Source: Pseudomonas floridensis
GTDB lineage: Bacteria; Pseudomonadota; Gammaproteobacteria; Pseudomonadales; Pseudomonadaceae
Reading direction: 5' to 3'
NCBI RefSeq assembly: GCF_002087235.1
Contig: NZ_MUIO01000002.1
Coordinates: 1 to 64,000 of the forward strand
DNA length: 64,000 nucleotides
Below are positions 9,231-17,907 of this stretch, piece after piece; positions within the stretch are counted from its first letter, which is position 1, and every line of letters starts with the position of its first letter. The notes below the pieces were generated by a model. The model did not search any database. It had not been told where the DNA came from and saw only the letters and a program-made list of their open reading frames with translations. Position numbers and translations under genes: made by a program.

Positions 9231-10118
9231 ATGGAACGTCTCACCGCGAAAGACTTTGCCCCAGAACTGCTCGAGCTTTATGACTATTACGCCCATGGCC
9301 ACATCAACCGGCGCGAGTTTCTCGATCGCGCGGCGGTGTTCACGCTGGGTGGTCTGACCGCAAGCGCCCTGCTGGCTTCACTGAGTCCCGACTACGCGCT
9401 GGCCGAGCAAGTGGCATTCACCGATCCGGACATCGTTGCCGAATACGTTTTGTACCCCTCGCCCCAAGGGCACGGTCAGGTTCGCGGTTATCTGGTGCGT
9501 CCGGCCAAGGTCACCGGCAAGGTGCCGGCCATCGTCGTGGCGCACGAGAACCGCGGCTTGAACCCTTACATTGAAGACGTTGCCCGACGCGTGGCCAAGG
9601 CCGGCTTCATTGCCTTGGCACCGGACGGGCTGTCATCGGTGGGCGGCTACCCCGGCAACGACGACAAAGGCCGCGAGCTTCAGCAGACGGTCAACCCCGA
9701 GAAACTCATGAATGACTTTTTCGCCGCCATCGAATGGCTGATGAAACACGACGCCACCACCGGCAAGGTCGGTATCACCGGTTTCTGTTACGCCGGTGGC
9801 GTGGCGAACGCCGCCGCCGTGGCCTACCCGGAGTTGGGCGCTGCCGTGTCGTTCTACGGGCGTCAGCCGAAAGCCGAAGACGTTGCGAAGATCAAGGCTG
9901 CGGTCATGATTCACTATGGCGAACTGGACACCCGGATCAACGAAGGCTGGCCGGCTTATGAGCAAGCACTGAAGGCGGCGGGCACGACCTACGAAACCTT
10001 CACCTATCCGGGCGCCAACCACGGTTTCCATAATGACTCCACCCCGCGCTATGACGAGGCCGCCGCAAAGCTGGCCTGGGATCGAACGCTGGGGTGGTTC
10101 AGGAAATACCTGGTCTAA
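9231..10118 (+). CDS. dienelactone hydrolase family protein with twin-arginine-like leader
   Basis: The 295-residue protein is an alpha/beta hydrolase of the dienelactone hydrolase (DLH) family. The nucleophile cysteine sits in GFCYAGG, the acid in GELDTR and the histidine in GANHGF, giving the expected Cys-Asp-His triad. The N-terminus is unusual for a DLH: about 60 extra residues include NRREFLDR followed by a hydrophobic run and an AxA-like end, which resembles a Tat export signal. The ATG has a strong ribosome site (AGGAAGGG). The frame runs further upstream to 9189 but without support. The substrate is unknown; no catechol pathway genes lie nearby. Confidence 0.88.
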   Translation: MERLTAKDFAPELLELYDYYAHGHINRREFLDRAAVFTLGGLTASALLASLSPDYALAEQVAFTDPDIVAEYVLYPSPQGHGQVRGYLVRPAKVTGKVPAIVVAHENRGLNPYIEDVARRVAKAGFIALAPDGLSSVGGYPGNDDKGRELQQTVNPEKLMNDFFAAIEWLMKHDATTGKVGITGFCYAGGVANAAAVAYPELGAAVSFYGRQPKAEDVAKIKAAVMIHYGELDTRINEGWPAYEQALKAAGTTYETFTYPGANHGFHNDSTPRYDEAAAKLAWDRTLGWFRKYLV

Positions 10119-10125
10119 CCTTGTT

Positions 10126-13100
10126 TCACTGAGCGGCGCGCAGCCGCTCCAACAGCACCTGCAACGGGTGCTGCACCACCTTGCCATCCTGACGTTTGAC
10201 CTGGCTGCGGCACGAGTAACCGTCGGCGACCAGGCGGCCATCACCGCCATGGCGGGCCACCAGCGGCTGCCAGGACTGGCTGTAGATGGTCTCACTGGTC
10301 TTGACGTTGCGCGCCTCATGACCATAAGTGCCGGACATGCCGCAGCAGCCGCTGGCCAGCACTTGCAGGGTCAGACCGCTGCGAGCGAACGCCTTCTGCC
10401 ACAGACCGACACTGGCCGGTTCGTTGGTTTTCTCGGTGCAGTGCGGCAGGAAGTAGTACGTTTCGGCCGACGCTTGCGAGCCGTCCTCTGCCAGGGCCGA
10501 AGCCAGCCATTCCTGAGGCAGCATCACGCTCGGTGCCTGCTCGCTGCCCAGCGTCTTGCTGTATTCCTGGCGATAGACCAGCGTCATCGCCGGGTCCAGG
10601 CCGATCAGCGGGATACCGCAGTCCTGAAGTTTGCGCAGCGAGCGACTGTTGAACGCTGCCGCTTTTTCAAAGGCGGCCATGAAACCCTGAACCTGCAAGG
10701 GCTTACCGTTGGGCGCGAACGGCGCCAGATAAACCTGATAACCCATGCGCGAGATCAGTTCCAGCCAGTCGGCCGCCAGTGGGGTCTCGAAGTAGCGGGT
10801 GAACGCATCCTGCACCAGCACCACGGTACGCTGGCGTTGCTGTTCGGTCAGCGCTGCCAGCCGCTCAGGCGTGGCGATGCCGACGTTCCAGCGTGCACAG
10901 GCGGCACGCAAGTCGGTCAGGCTCAGCAGCGGACTGTCAACCATTCCGGCCACGTGCTCAAGCAGATAGCGCACCGGTGTTGCGCCCATGACGGCGTTGT
11001 AGAGTCTGGGAAAACGCGCCAGATACGGAATGCTGAATTCCAGCGAGCCGATCAGGTAATCCTTGAGCGGCCTTAGATACCGGCTGTGGTAAAGCTCCAG
11101 AAACCGCGAGCGAAACTCGGGCACATTGACCTTTACCGGACATTGCCCCGCGCAGGATTTGCACGCCAGACAACCGGCCATGGCGTCATAGACCTCATGG
11201 GAAAAATCCTTCTGCCCGGCAACCCGGGCCACGCTGTTGACCGTGCGCTCGGCCAGGCTCTTGAGCACATTGGCGGTGCGCGCCCTGGCGCTGGAGGTCA
11301 AGACGTTCACGTCCTGTTCGCCCTGCAGACGCAGCCATTCGCGCACCAGTGAGGCCCGCCCCTTGGGTGAATGCACGCGATCACGGGTGGCTTTCCAGGA
11401 CGGGCACATCGCGTCGTCCGGGTCATAGTTGTAACAGGCGCCGTTGCCGTTGCAATGCAAAGCGCTGTCGTAACTCTGCCAGACGCGCTCATCAATAGTG
11501 CGGTCCAGATCCCCGCGCAGCGTCACCTCATCCACTCGTGTGAGCCGTGCTTCAGGCACAGTCGCAGGCGTGGCGATCTTGCCTGGATTGAGCTGATTGA
11601 ACGGGTCGCAGGCGGCCTTGAGCGCCTGTAGCGCCGGGTACAACTCGCCGAAATATTCAGGCACGTACTGCGAACGCAGGCCCTTACCGTGCTCACCCCA
11701 GAGCAGCCCGCCATAACGCTTGGTCAGTGCGGCGACGGCATCGGAAATCGGACGGATCAAGGCAGCCTGCGCCTTGTCTTTCATGTCCAGAATCGGCCGC
11801 ACGTGCAGGACGCCTGCGTCCACATGGCCAAACATGCCGTACTGCAGACCGTAACTGTCCAGCAGCGCACGAAACTCTTGAATGTAATCGGCAAGGTTTT
11901 CCGGTGGTACTGCCGTGTCCTCCACGAACGGTTGCGGACGCGCTTCACCCTTGACGTTGCCCAGCAGGCCGACCGAGCGCTTGCGCATGGCGTACACACG
12001 GTTGACTGCGGCGCTGCCGGTTGCCAGCGTGTGGCCAAGGCGCACGACCGAGGTATCGGTCTGCAAATGTTCGATGAAGGCATGAACCCGCTGCTCGACC
12101 TCGTTCAATTCGTCGCCGCTGAACTCGATCAGGTTGATCCCCAGCGTCGGGGTGGCCGGATCCTGCGGGAAATATTCGGCCACGCCATGCCAGACGATGT
12201 CCTGCATCGCCAGCATCAGCACTTTGGAGTCCACCGTTTCGATGGACAGCGGCTGGTGCGCCATCAACGCCTTGGCGTCGCGCAAGGCGTCCATGAAACC
12301 GGCGTAGCGAACGTTGACCAGGATCGAGTGGGTGGGAATCGGCAGCACATTCAGCCGGGCTTCGACGATGAACCCCAGCGAGCCTTCCGAGCCGCACAGA
12401 ACGCTGTTGAGGTTGAAACGCCCGTCATCCTCACGCAGGTGCGCCAGGTCATACCCGGTCAGACAGCGGTTGAGGCGCGGGAAGATGTCCTCGATCAGTT
12501 GCGACTGGGTGTCGGCAATCTGTCGGGCCGTGCGATACACATCACCCGCCCGGTCGACGCGGGCCTGCTCGCTTGCCAACTGTTCGTCGTTCATGGCCCG
12601 GGTGTGCACGTACGAACCGCCCAGCAGTACGGTCGACAGTTCAAGCACGTGATCACGTGTCTTGCCGTAAGTGCAACTGCCCTGCCCGCTGGCGTCGGTG
12701 TTGATCATGCCGCCGATGGTTGCGCGGTTGGAGGTCGACAGTTCCGGCGCGAAAAACAGCCCGTGCGGTTTGAGCGCGGCGTTGAGCTGATCCTTGACCA
12801 CCCCGGTCTGCACCCGCACCCAGCGCTCCTCGACGTTGATCTCGAGGATCGCATTCATGTGCCGCGACAGGTCAACCACCACGCCATCGGTCAGCGACTG
12901 GCCGTTGGTGCCGGTGCCCCCGCCACGCGGGGTCAAAACCACCTGTCTGTGCTCGGGCCGTGCCGCCAGTCGCGCAACGATGGCCACGTCATGGTCATCC
13001 ATCGGAAAGACCGCCGCCTGCGGCAGACGCTGGTAGATAGAGTTGTCGGTCGCCAGCACGGTGCGCGATCCAAGGTCCCTGGCGATCTCCCCGCGAAAAC

Positions 13101-13176
13101 CGCCCTCGGCCAGGGCGTTGAGGAAGCGGTCGTAATGGCTGACCTGTGCGGACGTCGGATTCAACAGCGCAATCAT
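10126..13176 (-). CDS. ydiJ: FAD/Fe-S D-2-hydroxyacid dehydrogenase, YdiJ type
   Basis: The 1016-residue protein matches the three-part YdiJ architecture. There is an N-terminal PCMH-type FAD domain (PRGGGTGTNGQSLTDG near residue 83) followed by the FAD-oxidase C-domain. An Fe-S region then has cysteines in CNGNGAC and CLACKSCAGQCP (about residues 570-665), and a heterodisulfide-reductase-like CCG domain (GCCGMSGTYGHE) closes the protein. E. coli YdiJ (1018 residues) is reported to oxidise D-2-hydroxyglutarate; I infer the same or a similar D-2-hydroxyacid here. The ATG has a ribosome site (CAGGAAAA). It is divergent from a LysR gene that may control it. Confidence 0.9.
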   Translation of the reverse strand: MIALLNPTSAQVSHYDRFLNALAEGGFRGEIARDLGSRTVLATDNSIYQRLPQAAVFPMDDHDVAIVARLAARPEHRQVVLTPRGGGTGTNGQSLTDGVVVDLSRHMNAILEINVEERWVRVQTGVVKDQLNAALKPHGLFFAPELSTSNRATIGGMINTDASGQGSCTYGKTRDHVLELSTVLLGGSYVHTRAMNDEQLASEQARVDRAGDVYRTARQIADTQSQLIEDIFPRLNRCLTGYDLAHLREDDGRFNLNSVLCGSEGSLGFIVEARLNVLPIPTHSILVNVRYAGFMDALRDAKALMAHQPLSIETVDSKVLMLAMQDIVWHGVAEYFPQDPATPTLGINLIEFSGDELNEVEQRVHAFIEHLQTDTSVVRLGHTLATGSAAVNRVYAMRKRSVGLLGNVKGEARPQPFVEDTAVPPENLADYIQEFRALLDSYGLQYGMFGHVDAGVLHVRPILDMKDKAQAALIRPISDAVAALTKRYGGLLWGEHGKGLRSQYVPEYFGELYPALQALKAACDPFNQLNPGKIATPATVPEARLTRVDEVTLRGDLDRTIDERVWQSYDSALHCNGNGACYNYDPDDAMCPSWKATRDRVHSPKGRASLVREWLRLQGEQDVNVLTSSARARTANVLKSLAERTVNSVARVAGQKDFSHEVYDAMAGCLACKSCAGQCPVKVNVPEFRSRFLELYHSRYLRPLKDYLIGSLEFSIPYLARFPRLYNAVMGATPVRYLLEHVAGMVDSPLLSLTDLRAACARWNVGIATPERLAALTEQQRQRTVVLVQDAFTRYFETPLAADWLELISRMGYQVYLAPFAPNGKPLQVQGFMAAFEKAAAFNSRSLRKLQDCGIPLIGLDPAMTLVYRQEYSKTLGSEQAPSVMLPQEWLASALAEDGSQASAETYYFLPHCTEKTNEPASVGLWQKAFARSGLTLQVLASGCCGMSGTYGHEARNVKTSETIYSQSWQPLVARHGGDGRLVADGYSCRSQVKRQDGKVVQHPLQVLLERLRAAQ

Positions 13177-13226
13177 GGTGGTTTTCCTGACGGGGTAGGC
13201 TTTTTATATGCAGAGCACGTATGCTT

Positions 13227-13243
13227 CGCTTGGTTTGCAAGCG
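13227..13243. promoter_or_regulatory. inverted repeat between ydiJ and lysR, candidate operator
   Basis: A dyad CGCTTG-N5-CAAGCG sits in the 154-base gap between the divergent ydiJ and LysR genes. Autoregulating LysR proteins often bind in such gaps. The spacing does not give a canonical T-N11-A core, so this is only a candidate. Confidence 0.3.
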
Positions 13244-13330
13244 TGGCATTATCAACGGTAAGCATGATTCTCCGGCCTGCGAAGCCTCAGCGCAAACGTA
13301 AAACCTGCCGTTTTTCCATGAGCTTTATGA

Positions 13331-14236
13331 ATGAATCCCAGAAGACTGACGCCCTCGATGTCGTTGTTGATCGCTTTCGAGGCAGCAGCACGGCACGGCA
13401 GTTTCACCAAGGCCGCTGAAGAGCTGGCCCTGACCCAGAGCGCCGTTAGCCGTCAGGTACAAGCGCTGGAGGCTCAGCTAGAAGTCGAGCTGTTCAAGCG
13501 CGATGGCCGTCGTATCGAGCTGACCACCGCAGGCGCGCTTTACCAGCATGAGTTGGCCGCTGCACTGGGTCGCATCCGCAGCGCCACCCTGCAGACCATC
13601 GCTCACAAGGCTGAAGGCGGCACCCTGCATCTGGCCGTGCTGCCCACGTTTGGCTCGAAATGGCTGTTGCCGCGCATGAATGATTTCTACGCCAGGCATC
13701 CGGAGTATGTGGTGCATGTGCATTCACGCATTGTGCACGCTGACCTGACCCCGGCCGCCAGCGAAATGAACGCGATCATCTGCGCAGGCACCGGCAACTG
13801 GCCGGGCTATATCGCCCACCCGCTGGTCAGCGAAAAACTGGTGCTCATCGCCAGCCCCGGCGCACTGGCGGACTATGCCTCGCTGACGCCCGCTCAGGTT
13901 GCACAACACTCGCTGCTCAGCGTGGTATCGCGCCCCAACGCCTGGTCAGACTGGTTCGAGCGCAACGGGCTGGACCATCACATCATGCGCCCCGGCCCGA
14001 GTTTCGAACTCACGTCGCACCTGATTCAGGCCGTGGCAGCCGGTATCGGCATCGCGCTGGTGCCACGCATTCTGGTTCAGGACGAGATCGGCAACGGCGA
14101 ACTGGTCACCCTGTTCGAACCGCTGGACAGCGGTCGCAATTATTATCTGGCCTACGCCACACGCTTTCAGAACCTGCCGTCGCTGTGCGTATTCAGGGAC
14201 TGGTTGCTGTCCATTCCGTTTCCCGACAGCCTCTGA
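13331..14236 (+). CDS. LysR-family transcriptional regulator (GcvA-like), first of a tandem pair
   Basis: The 301-residue protein has the N-terminal LysR winged helix-turn-helix (AFEAAARHGSFTKAAEELAL then SAVSRQVQALE, residues 15-48) and a C-terminal periplasmic-binding-like effector domain. Sequence style is GcvA-like, as in regulators of amino acid and hydroxyacid metabolism. It is divergent from ydiJ and 12 bases upstream of a second LysR of the same type. No strong ribosome site precedes the ATG; an internal ATG at 13358 is possible but would clip the helix region. The effector is unknown. Confidence 0.9.
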   Translation: MNPRRLTPSMSLLIAFEAAARHGSFTKAAEELALTQSAVSRQVQALEAQLEVELFKRDGRRIELTTAGALYQHELAAALGRIRSATLQTIAHKAEGGTLHLAVLPTFGSKWLLPRMNDFYARHPEYVVHVHSRIVHADLTPAASEMNAIICAGTGNWPGYIAHPLVSEKLVLIASPGALADYASLTPAQVAQHSLLSVVSRPNAWSDWFERNGLDHHIMRPGPSFELTSHLIQAVAAGIGIALVPRILVQDEIGNGELVTLFEPLDSGRNYYLAYATRFQNLPSLCVFRDWLLSIPFPDSL

Positions 14237-14248
14237 CCCGGAGCTTTC

Positions 14249-15151
14249 ATGCGCATCGAGCCGCTTCCACCGCTGCAGAACCTCATCGCGTTCGAGGCCA
14301 CTGTCCGTCATGGCAGCTTTACGCGTGCCGCAGCCGAACTGCACCTAACGCAAAGTGCGATCAGTCGGCAAGTGGCGCAACTGGAAGAGTTTCTGGGCCG
14401 AGCGCTGTTTCGCCGCGAGCACAAACGCATTCACCTCACCGTTGCCGGGCAGATTTACGCTGAACAGATCCATCGTGTGTTGACGCTGTGCGCCGAAGCC
14501 ACCGCGCAGGTCATCACTCACAGCGGCGAACAGCAACTGACGCTGGCCTGTTCCAGTGGTGTCGCGGCACTGTGGCTCGGGCCGTTGCTGGGGCGCTACC
14601 GCGAGCAGTTCCCGGCGGTCGATATTCGTCTGCGGGTCGTCGACGGGCTGGACTCACTGATCCGGGCCGAATTCGACCTGGCGCTGTATTTCCTGCGCGA
14701 AAGCTCGCCTGCCGGGCTGGACAGTCGGTTGCTGTTCGCCGAATCGGTCAACGCCTACTGCTCGCCCGCGTACCTCAACGGCCAAGTGCTTGAACCGGCG
14801 CAGTTGCTCGACCATTGCCTGTTGATGCTCGAAGACGGCCAGCGCCAGTGGTTGTCCTGGAATGACTGGTTCGGACGTCAAGGCGTCGATGCCTCGCTGA
14901 TCCGCAAGCGCATGACGGTCAACCTGTACCCGGTGCTGGTCGATCTGGCGGTCGCCGGGCATGGCATCGTGCTGGGCTGGCAGCCGATGATCGATCGTCA
15001 TGTTCAGTCCGGCGCACTGGTGCCGGCCTGCAACACCAGTGTCGGCGCGGTGGGTGGCTACTACCTGCTGACACCCGCTGGCAAGATGCCGAGGCGTGCG
15101 GCGCGGGCGTTCGAGAAGTGGCTGACGCAAGAAATCGCAGCGCAGGCATGA
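14249..15151 (+). CDS. LysR-family transcriptional regulator (GcvA-like), second of a tandem pair
   Basis: The 300-residue protein has the same layout as its left neighbour, with helix-turn-helix AFEATVRHGSFTRAAAELHL and SAISRQVAQLE at residues 13-46. The pair look like diverged paralogues. GGAG lies about 6 bases before the ATG. It is followed by a transporter-amidohydrolase operon whose upstream region contains a LysR-type T-N11-A dyad beginning 6 bases after this gene's stop codon, so it is the likeliest regulator of that operon. That link is inferred. Confidence 0.9.
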   Translation: MRIEPLPPLQNLIAFEATVRHGSFTRAAAELHLTQSAISRQVAQLEEFLGRALFRREHKRIHLTVAGQIYAEQIHRVLTLCAEATAQVITHSGEQQLTLACSSGVAALWLGPLLGRYREQFPAVDIRLRVVDGLDSLIRAEFDLALYFLRESSPAGLDSRLLFAESVNAYCSPAYLNGQVLEPAQLLDHCLLMLEDGQRQWLSWNDWFGRQGVDASLIRKRMTVNLYPVLVDLAVAGHGIVLGWQPMIDRHVQSGALVPACNTSVGAVGGYYLLTPAGKMPRRAARAFEKWLTQEIAAQA

Positions 15152-15156
15152 TCCGC

Positions 15157-15177
15157 TGCATGCGTCTCGCGCATGCA
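15157..15177. promoter_or_regulatory. LysR-type dyad (T-N11-A) upstream of the MHS transporter operon
   Basis: A perfect inverted repeat TGCATGCG-N5-CGCATGCA contains the core ATGCG-N5-CGCAT, which is a T-N11-A LysR box. It lies about 150 bases upstream of the transporter start. It could also act as a hairpin at the end of the lysR transcript, but no T-run follows. Confidence 0.45.
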
Positions 15178-15286
15178 AACCTGCGCAATGAGCGTTTTCT
15201 CAAAATCCGCCCACACCCTACTCTCAACCCTAACGGGCGCTAGACCTGATTCTGTTTCACCTTTCGACTCTGCCCCCTTTATCGAT

Positions 15287-15303
15287 GCAGGGTTGTTCCC
15301 TGC
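15287..15303. promoter_or_regulatory. second short inverted repeat before the MHS transporter
   Basis: GCAGGG-N5-CCCTGC lies 25 bases before the GTG start of the transporter and just before its ribosome site. It may be an operator half or an mRNA leader hairpin. The function is not known. Confidence 0.25.
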
Positions 15304-15327
15304 GTGTATTGCATGCAGGAGCACAAA

Positions 15328-16638
15328 GTGAGCACAGCACAACAATCCCTCACGCAGCCTCACAACCAACAGGCACGCCGGGCTATCACAGCCACGGTCA
15401 TCGGCAACGGTCTGGAATGGTTCGACTTCACGGTCTACAGCTTCTTCTCGGTGATCATCGCCAAGGTATTCTTCCCGACCGGCAGCGAACTAACCTCCTA
15501 CCTGCTAGCCCTGGCCACCTTTGGCGTAGGCTTCTTCATGCGGCCGGTGGGCGGCATCGTGCTGGGCATCTATGGCGACAAACGCGGGCGCAAAGCGGCC
15601 TTGTCGCTGACCATTCTGCTGATGGCACTGGGCACGCTGATCATTGCCCTGACGCCGGGCTTCGCGCAGATCGGCTACCTGGCACCGGTGCTGATCGTGT
15701 TGGCGCGTCTGCTTCAGGGCTTTTCCGCAGGCGGTGAGATGGGCAGCGCCACGGCGTTTTTGACCGAACATGCTCCGGCAGGCAGAAAAGCGTTCTATTC
15801 CAGCTGGATTCAGGCCAGCATCGGCGTCGCGGTGCTGCTGGGTTCTGCGCTCGGCGCGCTGCTGTCCAGCTACCTGACACAGGCGCAACTGGAAAGCTGG
15901 GGCTGGCGCGTACCCTTTCTGATCGGCACGCTGATCGGCCCGGTGGGCTTTTATATTCGCAGCCGGGTAGACGAAACGCCGGCCTACGCTGCCAGCAATC
16001 CGGTCGATTCGCCTCTGCGTGAAGTGATCAAGAGCTATCCACGCCAGACCCTGATCAGCTTTTCACTGGTGGTGCTCTGGACCGTCTGTACCTACGCCAT
16101 TCTGTTTTACATCCCCTCCTATGCCCAGCGTGTACTGGGTTTGCCATCGTGGATGGGGTTCAGCGCCGGCATGATGGGTGGCGCGGTCCTGATCATCGCC
16201 ACACCGCTGGTCGGCGCCATGGCGGATCGCAGCGGCAATCGCTCGTGGCTGCTGGGCTCGGCCATCGCCATCTTCTTCAGTGCCTACCCGATGTTCCTGT
16301 TCATCAATCAGATGCCAGGGCTGTTTTCACTGCTGGTGTTCGAGCTGGTGCTCGGCCTGCTGATTTCCGGTTACATCGGCTCGATCCTCGCGGCGTTCGG
16401 CGAGTTGTTGCCCACCCATGTGCTGTCCACCGGACTGTCGGTGGCCTACAACTTTGCCGTGACCATTTTCGGCGGCTTCGCCACGTTCACCATCACCTGG
16501 CTAATTGCCTCGACCGGCAGCACGCTTGCTCCGGCCTTCTACATCATGTTCGCCGCGATCATCAGCGGCATTGGCGCGATGCTTTATCGCGACCGGGCAC
16601 CGGCTGTCCATCGCCCACTGACTGGAGCTTTTCAATGA
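15328..16638 (+). CDS. metabolite:proton symporter, MHS family (MFS superfamily)
   Basis: The 436-residue inner-membrane protein is predicted to import an organic acid or similar solute with protons. The signature of the metabolite:H+ symporter branch is present (GNGLEWFDFTVYSFFS at the first membrane helix), with the MFS loop 2-3 motif GDKRGRKAAL and about 12 hydrophobic segments. I use the GTG at 15328 because CAGGAG lies 7 bases upstream; an ATG at 15304 lacks a site. The stop overlaps the ATG of the amidohydrolase (ATGA), so the two are co-translated, suggesting uptake plus hydrolysis of one substrate. Confidence 0.9.
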   Translation: MSTAQQSLTQPHNQQARRAITATVIGNGLEWFDFTVYSFFSVIIAKVFFPTGSELTSYLLALATFGVGFFMRPVGGIVLGIYGDKRGRKAALSLTILLMALGTLIIALTPGFAQIGYLAPVLIVLARLLQGFSAGGEMGSATAFLTEHAPAGRKAFYSSWIQASIGVAVLLGSALGALLSSYLTQAQLESWGWRVPFLIGTLIGPVGFYIRSRVDETPAYAASNPVDSPLREVIKSYPRQTLISFSLVVLWTVCTYAILFYIPSYAQRVLGLPSWMGFSAGMMGGAVLIIATPLVGAMADRSGNRSWLLGSAIAIFFSAYPMFLFINQMPGLFSLLVFELVLGLLISGYIGSILAAFGELLPTHVLSTGLSVAYNFAVTIFGGFATFTITWLIASTGSTLAPAFYIMFAAIISGIGAMLYRDRAPAVHRPLTGAFQ

Positions 16639-17894
16639 GTACTGCTGAATCTTCACGCCTGATCCTGCGCAACGGTCGCCTGCTGGACCTGCACCAAGGC
16701 CGCTTGATAGCGGGCCAGGACATCGTGATCGAAGGCGAACGCATCGTCGATGTGCGCCCGACGGGCGAACCGGCCGGTCCGGATGATCAGGTGATCGATC
16801 TGGACGGCAAAACCCTGATGCCGGGGCTGATCGATTGCCATGTGCATGTTCTGGCATCCAACGCCAACCTGGGTATGAACGCGCTGCAACCCAATGCGAT
16901 CATCATGTATCGTGCGCTGCCGATTCTGTCGGCCATGCTCGACCGTGGTTTCACCACCGTGCGCGATGCAGGAGGTGCCGACTGGGCACTGGCCCGCTCC
17001 ATCCAGTTGGGGCTGATCCCGGGACCGAGGATTTTCGCCTCGGGCAAGGCGCTGTCGCAGACCGGCGGGCATGGAGACATGCGTGCGCGTGGCGAGTTGC
17101 TGCTCAATGAACCCTGCTCGTGCTGCTTTCGCGCTGGCGCCATCGCCCGAGTGGTGGACGGCGTTGACAATGTGCGGCTGGCGGTGCGCGAAGAGCTGCA
17201 GCAAGGTGCCAACCAGATCAAGATCATGGCCTCGGGCGGCGTTTCTTCACCGACCGACCCGATTGCCAACACCCAGTACAGCGAGGCCGAGATTCGGGCA
17301 ATTGTCGACGAGGCCGCCGCCGCCAACACCTACGTCATGGCACATGCCTATACGGCACGTGCGATTCGCCGGGCCATCGAGTGCGGCGTGCGCACCATCG
17401 AACACGGCAACCTGGTGGACGCTGACACCGCCCGGTTGATGGCCGAGAAAGGTGCGTTTGCGGTCCCGACCCAAGTCACCTACGAGATGCTGGCCGAATA
17501 CGGCGAACGCTTCGGGCTGCCCGCCGACTCGGTCGCCAAGATCGAAGACGTGCGTCAGGCCGGGCGCAACGCCCTGCTACTGTTCGCCGAAGCGGGTGTG
17601 CCGATGGGCTACGGCTCGGACCTGCTGGGTGAAATGCATGAGTACCAGACCCACGAACTGAAAATCCGCGCCGAGCTGCTCGGCAACCTGGCAGCGCTGC
17701 GCAGCGCGACCACCGTGGCGGCGCAGATTCTGCAGTGCGAGGGTGAACTGGGCTGCATCGCCAAGGGTGCATTGGCCGACGTACTCGTGGTGGATGGCGA
17801 TCCGCTGACCGATATCGACTGCCTCGTCGGCCAGGGCGAACGGCTGGCGATGATCGTCCAGGGCGGCCGTGTTCGCAAGAACACCCTGAACTGA
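16635..17894 (+). CDS. metal-dependent amidohydrolase (imidazolonepropionase/prolidase-like)
   Basis: The 419-residue protein belongs to the amidohydrolase superfamily (COG1228-like): metal-binding HVH in LIDCHVHVLASN, a likely carboxylated lysine in NQIKIMASGGVSS, further metal histidines in VMAHAYT and TIEHGN, and the aspartate in GYGSDLLG. Proteins of this group hydrolyse cyclic amides or Xaa-Pro/Xaa-Arg dipeptides. The exact substrate is unknown. Translation is coupled to the upstream symporter by a 4-base overlap. The true start is the ATG at 16635, not the much earlier start of the open frame. Confidence 0.9.
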   Translation: MSTAESSRLILRNGRLLDLHQGRLIAGQDIVIEGERIVDVRPTGEPAGPDDQVIDLDGKTLMPGLIDCHVHVLASNANLGMNALQPNAIIMYRALPILSAMLDRGFTTVRDAGGADWALARSIQLGLIPGPRIFASGKALSQTGGHGDMRARGELLLNEPCSCCFRAGAIARVVDGVDNVRLAVREELQQGANQIKIMASGGVSSPTDPIANTQYSEAEIRAIVDEAAAANTYVMAHAYTARAIRRAIECGVRTIEHGNLVDADTARLMAEKGAFAVPTQVTYEMLAEYGERFGLPADSVAKIEDVRQAGRNALLLFAEAGVPMGYGSDLLGEMHEYQTHELKIRAELLGNLAALRSATTVAAQILQCEGELGCIAKGALADVLVVDGDPLTDIDCLVGQGERLAMIVQGGRVRKNTLN

Positions 17895-17907
17895 GCCACC
17901 CGACGGA

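Noticed and set aside
15287..15303. Rho-independent terminator after the second LysR gene
   Set aside because: The short GCAGGG/CCCTGC stem has no T-run and sits immediately before the next gene's ribosome site.
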